DNA of 64,000 nucleotides from Peribacillus frigoritolerans. Its GTDB lineage: Bacteria > Bacillota > Bacilli > Bacillales > DSM-1321. Below the pieces are notes generated by a model. It was not told the origin of the DNA. It saw only the letters and a program-made list of their open reading frames with translations, and did not search any database. The translations under genes and the position numbers were made by a program. Where the stretch lies: the NCBI RefSeq assembly GCF_030676415.1, contig NZ_JAUUTW010000028.1:1-64000 (forward strand), in the 5' to 3' direction. Of the stretch, positions 57,718-64,000 are shown piece by piece (the first letter of the stretch is position 1; each line of letters begins with the position of its first letter).

Positions 57718-59031
57718 ATGAAACAAAATCAATTTGAACGATTTAATTTGAAAAGCTACATTCTAGATGCGGTTCGTACTTTAGGGTTCGATAAGCCGAC
57801 GGAAATTCAAGAGCGCGTGCTTCCGTCGCTTTTAAAGGGAAGTAGCTTAATTGGACAGTCGCAGACAGGTACAGGAAAGACACATTCCTATTTGCTGCCG
57901 ATCATGAACAGGCTTGATGCTGGTAAAAATGAGGTTCAAGCGATTATTTCCGCACCAACCCGTGAGTTAGCGAACCAAATCTACAAAGAAGCTTTGAAAA
58001 TTGCTGACCATTTCCCTGAGGATGAGCAGATTCAAGTCCGTTGTTTCATCGGTGGTACTGATAAACAGCGAATGATAGATAAATTGAAGACACAGCCACA
58101 ACTGGTAATCGGTACGCCGGGCCGGATCAAGGACTTGGTTGAAGCTCAGGCATTACAGGTGTATACAGCTAAAATGCTTGTAGTCGATGAAGCGGACCTT
58201 ATGCTAGACATGGGATTCCTTGAAGATGTCGATTTATTTGCATCACGTATGGCTGAAAAAATTCAAATGCTTGTCTTTTCGGCAACCATCCCAGAAAAAT
58301 TGAAGCCGTTTTTGAATAAATATATGGAGAATCCAAAGTATGTTCAAGTGAATCCCAAGCAGGCGACCGCTTCGAAAATTGAACATGTTCTCGTACCGCT
58401 TCGCCACCGTAACAGAGAGCAGTTACTTCATGATATCATCGTTCGTTATAATCCATATTTGGCGATTGTTTTCACGAACACAAAGAAAATGGCGGATCAT
58501 GTAGCTAACTCTTTGATCGAAAAAGGGTTGAATGTCGGCCGAATTCATGGGGATTTAACGCCTCGTGAGCGTAAAAAAATGATGAAGCAAATCAATGATT
58601 TGGAGTATCAATTCATCGTTGCGACAGATCTGGCTTCCCGTGGAATCGATATTGAAGGTGTAAGTCATATCATTAACTATGAATTGCCTTCAGATTTGGA
58701 TTTTTATATCCATAGGACGGGAAGGACGGCTCGTGCAGGATATTCAGGCATTGCCACTACCATTTACGATACTTCCGATGAAGATTCATTGAATCGCCTT
58801 GAAAAAATGGGCATTGAGTTCCGTGATGCCGATATCCAAAACGGCGATTGGGTTGATATCGACGAACGTAATAAACGGAAAAACCGTAAAAAACAAAAAT
58901 CTGATATCGATGTTAAAGCGAGCAGGCACGTCAAGAAGCCAACTAAAGTCAAGCCGGGATACAAGAAGAAAATTCAACGAGATGTGGAAAACTTTAAAAA
59001 GCGCGAACGTCGTATACAGAGAAAGAAATAG
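57718..59031 (+). CDS. cshB: DEAD-box RNA helicase CshB
   Basis: RNA helicase active in cold adaptation and ribosome or mRNA handling. The 437 residues show the Q motif (GFDKPTEIQ), SQTGTGKT (motif I, near 45-52), PTRELA, VVDEADLMLDMGF (motif II), SATI, and HRTGRTARAG (motif VI), followed by a very basic tail. AAAGGAG is 7 nt before the ATG at 57718, which is chosen over the TTG one codon earlier. Paired with nfo as in B. subtilis. Confidence 0.95.
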   Translation: MKQNQFERFNLKSYILDAVRTLGFDKPTEIQERVLPSLLKGSSLIGQSQTGTGKTHSYLLPIMNRLDAGKNEVQAIISAPTRELANQIYKEALKIADHFPEDEQIQVRCFIGGTDKQRMIDKLKTQPQLVIGTPGRIKDLVEAQALQVYTAKMLVVDEADLMLDMGFLEDVDLFASRMAEKIQMLVFSATIPEKLKPFLNKYMENPKYVQVNPKQATASKIEHVLVPLRHRNREQLLHDIIVRYNPYLAIVFTNTKKMADHVANSLIEKGLNVGRIHGDLTPRERKKMMKQINDLEYQFIVATDLASRGIDIEGVSHIINYELPSDLDFYIHRTGRTARAGYSGIATTIYDTSDEDSLNRLEKMGIEFRDADIQNGDWVDIDERNKRKNRKKQKSDIDVKASRHVKKPTKVKPGYKKKIQRDVENFKKRERRIQRKK

Positions 59032-59043
59032 GGGAGAAATCAG

Positions 59044-59940
59044 ATGCTGAAGATTGGATCGCATGTTTCAATGAGCGGGAAAGGTATGCTTCTTGCTGCG
59101 AGTCAAGAAGCGGCTTCGTATGGCTCCAATACATTCATGGTTTATACAGGGGCCCCTCAAAACACAAGACGTAAAAAAATCGAGGATTTAAATATCGAAG
59201 CCGGAAGACTGCATATGGAGGAAAATGGAATCAGCGATATCGTTGTTCATGCCCCGTATATCATTAATATAGGAAATACCACGAATCCAGCCACATATGA
59301 GCTTGGAGTCAACTTTTTACGCAGCGAAATCGATCGGACCGAAGCGATTGGCGCAAGACAAATCGTGCTTCATCCAGGTGCGCATGTTGGTGCAGGCAGT
59401 GAACTGGGAATCAAGAGAATCATCGAAGGTTTGAATGAAGTGCTGACTGCCGACGATAAAGTGCAGATCGCCCTTGAAACGATGGCGGGTAAAGGTACAG
59501 AATGTGGCAGGTCTTTCGAAGAGCTGGCGATGATCATTGATGGTGTGACCCATAATGAAAAATTATCGGTATGCTTCGATACTTGCCATACTCACGATGC
59601 CGGATATAATATCATCGAGGATTTTGATGGCGTACTGAATGAATTTGATAAATTGGTCGGTGTTGACCGTATCAAGGTCCTTCATATAAACGATAGCAAA
59701 AACGAACGCGGCACGCGTAAGGACCGCCATGAAAACATTGGATTTGGTCATATTGGTTTTAAGGCGTTGAATGATATTGTCCACCATCCGCAATTAAGCA
59801 CTGTTCCGAAAATCCTGGAAACACCTTATGTAGGGGAAGACAAAAAAGACAAAAAGGCACCTTATAAATTTGAAATTGATATGTTCAAGAATAATCAATT
59901 TGAAGAAGATTTATTGGAAAAGATCAGATTCCAACAATAA
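59044..59940 (+). CDS. nfo: Endonuclease IV
   Basis: AP endonuclease of base excision repair, also important in spores. The 298 residues form a TIM barrel with the family signatures [24 protein letters not shown] and [25 protein letters not shown], which contribute the three zinc ions. GGGGAGAAATCAG precedes the ATG, 12 nt after cshB. Confidence 0.97.
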   Translation: MLKIGSHVSMSGKGMLLAASQEAASYGSNTFMVYTGAPQNTRRKKIEDLNIEAGRLHMEENGISDIVVHAPYIINIGNTTNPATYELGVNFLRSEIDRTEAIGARQIVLHPGAHVGAGSELGIKRIIEGLNEVLTADDKVQIALETMAGKGTECGRSFEELAMIIDGVTHNEKLSVCFDTCHTHDAGYNIIEDFDGVLNEFDKLVGVDRIKVLHINDSKNERGTRKDRHENIGFGHIGFKALNDIVHHPQLSTVPKILETPYVGEDKKDKKAPYKFEIDMFKNNQFEEDLLEKIRFQQ

Positions 59941-59947
59941 TCATAAT

Positions 59948-59996
59948 AGAAAGGGACGATTCATCGAAATAAAGATGAATCGTCCTTTCATTTTGC
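59948..59996 (+). terminator. Terminator of cshB-nfo
   Basis: GAAAGGGACGATTCATC pairs with GATGAATCGTCCTTTC (one bulge) around an 8-nt loop; ATTTTG follows. Confidence 0.85.
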
Positions 59997-60045
59997 ATTT
60001 GGATTAAGTATGCTCAAATAAAGACCGTCAGCGAGCTTAAGATCT

Positions 60046-60306
60046 TTAAAAAGTGGAAGTAAGGTTGTTGAAGAGGGATTCTATTTCCCTGGCTGTGCTT
60101 GCTCCGGCAACTTTTGTAATTTGACCAAGTACGTTTTGTCTTTGGCGTATATCAAAAATGTTAATATTTTTACCGGCTAGAAGTGCAGTGATATCCTGTG
60201 CTTGTTTTTGAGTGAGTGCAACCTTATGCTGTTTAGCAAGGGAAAGCAGTTCATCGGGGCGTATACTGTTGATTTTATGATTGACCATCATTTCAAATAA
60301 TTTCAA
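60046..60306 (-). CDS. yqfT: DUF2624 family protein YqfT
   Basis: An 86-residue helical protein, starting MKLFEMMVNHKINSIRPDEL, with pattern DITALLAGKNINIFD and a C-terminal amphipathic helix. It matches YqfT in size and place after nfo. The start is TTG at 60306 with GGAGGAGATCG before it. Function unknown; no membrane segment. Confidence 0.85.
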   Translation of the reverse strand: MKLFEMMVNHKINSIRPDELLSLAKQHKVALTQKQAQDITALLAGKNINIFDIRQRQNVLGQITKVAGASTAREIESLFNNLTSTF

Positions 60307-60447
60307 ACGATCTCCTCCTTTGTTAATACATATGAAGGAGGAAGACGTATGTGAACATGAAACTTTGTTTGATTGCGGTAAATTGGTTCAGATAACATTT
60401 TTTTGGTGATTCAGGGCATATCGGCACTTGTTCAGAGGACCGGATTC

Positions 60448-60476
60448 TTTACATCTTGACTTCTTTGATTTATACT
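60448..60476 (+). promoter_or_regulatory. Sigma-A promoter of the zinc uptake operon
   Basis: TTTACA (60448-60453), 17 nt, TATACT (60471-60476). The expected start near 60483 falls at the left edge of the Zur-box-like site. Confidence 0.8.
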
Positions 60477-60484
60477 AACGATTG

Positions 60485-60505
60485 TTAATCGTAATGATTC
60501 TTAAA
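60485..60505 (+). promoter_or_regulatory. Zur-box-like operator
   Basis: The sequence contains AATCGTAATGATT, the left half and centre of the B. subtilis Zur box AAATCGTAATNATTACGATTT; the right half (CTTAAAA) is degenerate. Its position right after the promoter and before a zinc ABC transporter with its own Zur gene supports repression by Zur when zinc is plentiful. Confidence 0.75.
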
Positions 60506-60520
60506 AAATAGGTGATCTCT

Positions 60521-61285
60521 TTGGATAATGTAGTAAACCCAATAGTTAAATTTGAAGATATATCTTACAAATATACAAAAGATCTAGTGCTGGAACATGT
60601 TTCACTTGAAATTCCTAGAGGGGCCTTCTTAGCTATCGTCGGGCCGAATGGATCCGGTAAGTCAACGCTTTTGAAGTTGCTGCTTGGTCTGTTCAAGCTC
60701 CAAAAGGGCAAAATTGAAATATTCGGGGAAGACATTCGACGCTTTAAAGATTGGCAAAAGGTCGGGTTCGTTTCCCAAAAGGCGAATTCCTTCAACTCAG
60801 GATTCCCTGCCACCGTTTTTGAGGTGGTTCAGAGCGGTTTGACCAAAAAAATAGGCTTATTCAAGTTTGCTGGCAAAGAGGATAAGCAAAAGGTGAAAAA
60901 AGCTCTGGAATCCGTGGACATGCTTGAATATCAGAACCGTAATATCGGGGAATTGTCCGGAGGCCAGCAGCAAAGGGTATTCATTGCCCGTTCACTGGTC
61001 AGCGAGCCGGAATTGATGATATTGGATGAGCCCACGGTTGGCGTTGATTCAAAAAACGTCCACCAATTTTATGAAATGCTTGAAATGTTAAATAAAAAAT
61101 TAGGAATAACCCTGATTTTAGTAACCCATGATGTTGGTACTGTGACCGATAAAGTCACACATGTCGCCTGCTTAAATAAAAAGCTTCATTTTCATGGGGA
61201 TGCCTGTGAATATAATGAGTTGGATGAAGGTGAGCTCTCGTCCATTTATGGACATGGAGTCCAATTTTTAAATCATGATCATTAA
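60521..61285 (+). CDS. Zinc ABC transporter ATP-binding protein
   Basis: The 254 residues are a metal-type ABC ATPase: Walker A GPNGSGKST at 41-49, Q-loop VSQKA, signature LSGGQQQR and Walker B LMILDEP. By homology and context (Zur-like operator, permease and Zur next) it drives zinc import (ZnuC/AdcC type). The start is TTG at 60521 with AGGTGAT upstream, rather than the GTG at 60512 that forms part of that ribosome binding site. No substrate-binding lipoprotein lies here; it must be elsewhere. Confidence 0.9.
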   Translation: MDNVVNPIVKFEDISYKYTKDLVLEHVSLEIPRGAFLAIVGPNGSGKSTLLKLLLGLFKLQKGKIEIFGEDIRRFKDWQKVGFVSQKANSFNSGFPATVFEVVQSGLTKKIGLFKFAGKEDKQKVKKALESVDMLEYQNRNIGELSGGQQQRVFIARSLVSEPELMILDEPTVGVDSKNVHQFYEMLEMLNKKLGITLILVTHDVGTVTDKVTHVACLNKKLHFHGDACEYNELDEGELSSIYGHGVQFLNHDH

Positions 61286-61306
61286 TATGTTTTGGAGGAT
61301 AGCCCA

Positions 61307-62140
61307 ATGATATCGGGGATATTGCAATTTGAATTTTTGCAGAACGCTTTCTTGACCGGAATCATCATCGGAGCGATTGCGCCATTAGTGGGCGTTTTTG
61401 TCGTGGTAAGGCGGATGTCGATGATATCCGATGCGCTCAGTCATGTAGCGCTTGCTGGTATAGCGTTTAGTTTATTGCTGCAGAAGAGCTTTCTATCTTT
61501 AGCAGGATTGAATCCACTTTATATTGGAATGGCGTTTTCTGTAGGTGGTTCATTATTCATTGAAAAATTAAGAGGGGTGTACAAGCATTACCAAGAGCTT
61601 GCAATCCCGATCATAATGTCCGGCGGCATGGGTCTTAGTGTCATTTTCATATCCATTGCAGATGGTTTCAATACCGATTTATATGGTTATTTATTCGGCA
61701 GTGTCAGTGCCGTCAGCCGGGCGGACTTGTATGTCATTTTGGCAGTGGGGATAGTCGTTGCCTTGATGCTTACCTTATTGTATAAAGAATTATTTCTGTT
61801 ATCTTTTGATGAAGAGCATGCCAAAGCGTCTGGAATACCTTATAAAGCGATTCATTTTATTTTTATTGTCATGGTTGCATTGGTCATTGCCGCTTCCATG
61901 AAAATCATTGGCATATTACTTGTTTCTTCGCTCATGACGCTCCCGGTAGCTGCTAGTCTCCGCTTCGCGAAGGGCTTTAAGCAGATGATTGCTTATTCGG
62001 TATTATTCGGTGAAGTTTCTGTCATAGGCGGATTATTTTTATCCTACAACCTTGATCTCGCTCCTGGCGGGACCATTGTAATAATAGCTGTGCTAATTCT
62101 CATCTTGTCAATTTTGTTTGATAAGTGGAAAAATCGATAG
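61307..62140 (+). CDS. Zinc ABC transporter permease (ABC-3 family)
   Basis: A 277-residue membrane protein with eight or nine segments. RRMSMISDALSHVALAG near 38-54 and LVSSLMTLPVAASLRFA near 203-219 are standard for ZnuB/AdcB permeases. GGAGGATAGCCCA sets the ATG at 61307. It follows the ATPase gene by 21 nt and is followed 15 nt later by zur. Confidence 0.92.
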   Translation: MISGILQFEFLQNAFLTGIIIGAIAPLVGVFVVVRRMSMISDALSHVALAGIAFSLLLQKSFLSLAGLNPLYIGMAFSVGGSLFIEKLRGVYKHYQELAIPIIMSGGMGLSVIFISIADGFNTDLYGYLFGSVSAVSRADLYVILAVGIVVALMLTLLYKELFLLSFDEEHAKASGIPYKAIHFIFIVMVALVIAASMKIIGILLVSSLMTLPVAASLRFAKGFKQMIAYSVLFGEVSVIGGLFLSYNLDLAPGGTIVIIAVLILILSILFDKWKNR

Positions 62141-62155
62141 ATGGGGTGATGTATT

Positions 62156-62581
62156 TTGAACGTAACTACAGCCATGCAACTATTAAAAGATAAAGGTTTT
62201 AAACATACAGGAAAGAGGGAAGAAATGCTTCAGCTTTTCTCTTCCAGCGATAAATATTTAACGGCAAAAGATGTATTGGAGAATATGAAACAGGATTATC
62301 CTGGTTTAAGCTTCGATACGATTTACAGAAATCTTTCCTTATTTGTCGAACTGGGCATCTTTGAAACGACCGAGTTGGAAGGGGAGAAGCATTTTCGTTT
62401 TACATGCGGTCATTCTTCCCACCATCACCACTTCATCTGTTTGAATTGCGGAAAAACGAAAGAAATCGAATTGTGCCCGATGCAGGAACTTCAGGAAAGC
62501 TTGAAGGACTACGATGTTTCGGGGCATAAATTTGAAATTTACGGACGCTGTCCCGCATGTAGTGTATCTTTGGAAGCATAA
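62156..62581 (+). CDS. zur: Zinc uptake regulator Zur (Fur family)
   Basis: A 141-residue Fur-family repressor: winged helix ([18 protein letters not shown] and [18 protein letters not shown]), the histidine-rich metal region [17 protein letters not shown], and the CPAC motif, giving the two CxxC pairs of the structural zinc site. Zur rather than Fur or PerR is inferred from the transporter operon it belongs to and from B. subtilis yqfV at the same place. The start is TTG after GGGGTGATG. Confidence 0.9.
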   Translation: MNVTTAMQLLKDKGFKHTGKREEMLQLFSSSDKYLTAKDVLENMKQDYPGLSFDTIYRNLSLFVELGIFETTELEGEKHFRFTCGHSSHHHHFICLNCGKTKEIELCPMQELQESLKDYDVSGHKFEIYGRCPACSVSLEA

Positions 62582-62611
62582 AAACCATTGACCTCCAGTC
62601 AATGGTTTTTC
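62582..62611 (+). terminator. Terminator of the zinc operon
   Basis: AAACCATTGAC pairs with GTCAATGGTTT around the loop CTCCA; TTTCTTG follows. Confidence 0.85.
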
Positions 62612-62616
62612 TTGTC

Positions 62617-63201
62617 TCATTTTATGGTTGCCGGTTTCCCTGACATCCAATTATTCACCCAGGCAGAGGCTTCTTGCCAATTGTTGACCCGAATCACCCT
62701 TTCAGGCACGGGATCTTGGTTGTAGGGGGTATTAAATAAAATCACGGGTATTTTACACTCTTCTGAAATCGCCACTGCATTATCGTGCTTGTCCTCTAAA
62801 AAGAGATCGACTTCGAATTTTTTCGCTGCAGCCACTTTATCGTGTGAACCTACAAGCTCTATATGATCATATAGGACTTCATTCGTCGTGAACCAATTCT
62901 TGGTTACATCCAATAAACGGTTGCTCCTGGCACTGATGAAATAAAGGTTGGCTTGTTCTGTCCATTTTTCCAATACATCTTTCGCACCCTCAGCCAATAA
63001 TGATTCGGAATATATGAGTGGCTCGGTCTCAATGAACCATTTAGTGAAATCCTCTTTTGGAACATTCACGAAAGGCAATAAGTCATATTCGGTAATGTCT
63101 TCATAAGCTAAATTCAGCTGAAAAGCTTTATTTAAAAAGGGGACCATGGAATCAGGTCTTGTGACAGTCCCGTCTATATCGATGCCAAAACGTTTTTTCA
63201 T
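62617..63201 (-). CDS. yqfW: HAD-family nucleotidase-like protein YqfW
   Basis: A 194-residue HAD protein with motif I Asp8-Ile-Asp10-Gly-Thr, motif II FISARSNR and acidic motif FLEDKHDNAV. It belongs to the 5'(3')-deoxyribonucleotidase group by similarity; the substrate is untested. The open frame goes up to 63288, but GAGGAGAG sets the ATG at 63201 and gives the usual MKKRFGIDIDGT start. Place after zur as in B. subtilis. Confidence 0.85.
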   Translation of the reverse strand: MKKRFGIDIDGTVTRPDSMVPFLNKAFQLNLAYEDITEYDLLPFVNVPKEDFTKWFIETEPLIYSESLLAEGAKDVLEKWTEQANLYFISARSNRLLDVTKNWFTTNEVLYDHIELVGSHDKVAAAKKFEVDLFLEDKHDNAVAISEECKIPVILFNTPYNQDPVPERVIRVNNWQEASAWVNNWMSGKPATIK

Positions 63202-63372
63202 GATGATAAATCTCTCCTCATTTTCAATACTTGTAATAGTGTAACATATCCCATCATAGCTTTGGTAAAAACCCGTATTTATTTCCAAGACATGAAACCT
63301 TTTTCACGATGGGTTCCTGCAATTTTTACATACACTATAAATGCTTCACAAACGAAAGTGAGGGATGCACGA

Positions 63373-63843
63373 ATGGAAAAAGATCAATACTCCAGTATTG
63401 ACGACGAAATGCAATTAGCGAAAGAGGGCAGTGAACCAACCGTTGTGGATGATCAGCATCATGAGCGGTATTATAATGAAGATACTCCTGAAGATGACAG
63501 ACGTTATGAGAGTCGTGGGACCATAACCCATATGGATAACCGCTATCAGGAAGAAACGTCTGCCGAGATTTCAACACCACCTCAGCGAATCAGGTCATAT
63601 AAAAATGATGAGCTTGCAGAGGATAATGGTTCGGGGGATGTAGCAACAAGAGGAAAAGCGATTGGTGTCATAGCATTGATCATTTCCATTTTATCGTTAT
63701 TCATGATGCCTTTCATTTTAGGGATTGTGGGTATCATTGTAGGAATAGTGGCCAGAAGCCGGGGATCGAACCTGGGTACTTGGGCCATCGGCATAGGTGC
63801 AGTCTCCATCATTGTTGCCATATTTATCCTGCCGTTCTTTTAG
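63373..63843 (+). CDS. yqfX: DUF4190-like membrane protein
   Basis: The 156 residues have a long acidic, disordered N-terminal half (about 1-85) and two C-terminal membrane segments (GVIALIISILSLFMMPFILGIVGIIVGIVARSR and IGIGAVSIIVAIFILPFF), the DUF4190 arrangement. B. subtilis yqfX occupies the same place and is shorter. GTGAGGGATGCACGA sets the ATG at 63373. Function unknown. Confidence 0.8.
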   Translation: MEKDQYSSIDDEMQLAKEGSEPTVVDDQHHERYYNEDTPEDDRRYESRGTITHMDNRYQEETSAEISTPPQRIRSYKNDELAEDNGSGDVATRGKAIGVIALIISILSLFMMPFILGIVGIIVGIVARSRGSNLGTWAIGIGAVSIIVAIFILPFF

Positions 63844-63849
63844 CATCAT

Positions 63850-63889
63850 TAAACCCTTTGATGTCATTATGCATCAAAGGGTTTTTCAA
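63850..63889 (+). terminator. Terminator of the DUF4190-like gene
   Basis: AAACCCTTTGATG (63851-63863) pairs with CATCAAAGGGTTT (63872-63884); T residues follow. Confidence 0.88.
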
Positions 63890-63890
63890 T

Positions 63891-63922
63891 TAAAAAAAAT
63901 CCCGATAATCGGGATTTTTTTG
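63891..63922 (-). terminator. Terminator of the leftward gene at the window end
   Basis: AAAAATCCCGAT pairs with ATCGGGATTTTT across a one-base centre; it is T-rich on both strands and lies just after the stop of the partial gene. Confidence 0.8.
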
Positions 63923-63924
63923 TT

Positions 63925-64000
63925 TTATTTATTTAGTAAAGCTGCAGCAGCAGCTTCCGCTCTTTGTTTTTCATAGTACTCTTCAGCGATTTTGTCAATT
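63925..64000 (-). CDS. ispG: C-terminal fragment, probably IspG (partial)
   Basis: The last 25 codons of a leftward gene: IDKIAEEYYEKQRAEAAAAALLNK, ending TAA at 63925-63927. The charged helical tail resembles the KEIDKIA-type C-terminus of Bacillus IspG (GcpE, (E)-4-hydroxy-3-methylbut-2-enyl diphosphate synthase), and ispG follows yqfX in B. subtilis. The body is outside the window, so the name rests on a short tail and gene order. Confidence 0.55.
   Translation of the reverse strand, partial: IDKIAEEYYEKQRAEAAAAALLNK

Overview
The window is a chromosomal core segment from a low-GC, endospore-forming Gram-positive of the family Bacillaceae. It carries sporulation and germination genes (sda, gpr, spoIIP, yqfC, yqfD), the late competence genes comER/comEA/comEB/comEC, a CIRCE-controlled hrcA-grpE-dnaK-dnaJ cluster and the dnaG-sigA pair, in an order that closely follows the Bacillus subtilis yqe/yqf region. 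Protein lengths and start contexts also match Bacillus orthologues. I infer a Bacillus or close relative, perhaps of the Peribacillus (B. simplex) type; the genus cannot be fixed from this window alone.

Layout. 1-2.3 kb: phospholipid genes pssA and psd face away from each other, then the replication checkpoint gene sda with DnaA boxes. 2.3-7.3 kb: yqeG-yqeH-aroE-yqeI-nadD-yqeK-rsfS-yqeM, a tightly overlapping operon for ribosome assembly, shikimate and NAD synthesis. 7.4-12 kb: comER divergent from comEA-comEB-comEC, then yqzM. 12.5-17 kb: holA, rpsT (opposite strand), gpr, spoIIP, yqxA. 17-29.4 kb: lepA, hemW, hrcA-grpE-dnaK-dnaJ-prmA-rsmE-mtaB, deoC. 30-35 kb: a Na/Pi cotransporter-like gene (opposite strand), rpsU-yqeY, and a sigma-W type nfeD-floA-yqfB operon. 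35-43 kb: yqfC-yqfD-phoH-pgpH-ybeY-dgkA-cdd-era-yqzL-recO. 43-46.4 kb: T-box controlled glyQ-glyS. 46.5-52 kb: ccpN-ppsR, then yqxD-dnaG-sigA. 52-64 kb: a broken membrane-protein gene, cccA, trmK-yqfO, ispH and yqfQ (opposite strand), a repeat array, cshB-nfo, yqfT, a Zur-type zinc uptake operon, yqfW, a DUF4190-like gene, and the 3' end of what is probably ispG.

The genes fall into working groups: ribosome and translation factors (YqeH, RsfS, LepA, Era, YbeY, PrmA, RsmE, MtaB, TrmK, GlyQS, S20, S21), replication (HolA, DnaG), chaperones, envelope and second-messenger functions (PssA, Psd, FloA, PgpH, DgkA), DNA uptake and repair (ComE proteins, RecO, Nfo), and sporulation. Most operons end in clear intrinsic terminators.

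There is no prophage, transposase, CRISPR array, tRNA or rRNA gene and no island of foreign composition, and I did not find an undescribed multi-gene system. The most interesting items are small: a terminator hairpin that buries the yqfC ribosome binding site and holds a sigma-E-like -10 in its loop; a three-codon reading frame whose stop overlaps the sda start; an exact 3 x 18-bp tandem repeat in grpE; a membrane-protein pseudogene with two independent lesions; and a roughly 121-bp duplicated intergenic repeat upstream of cshB.
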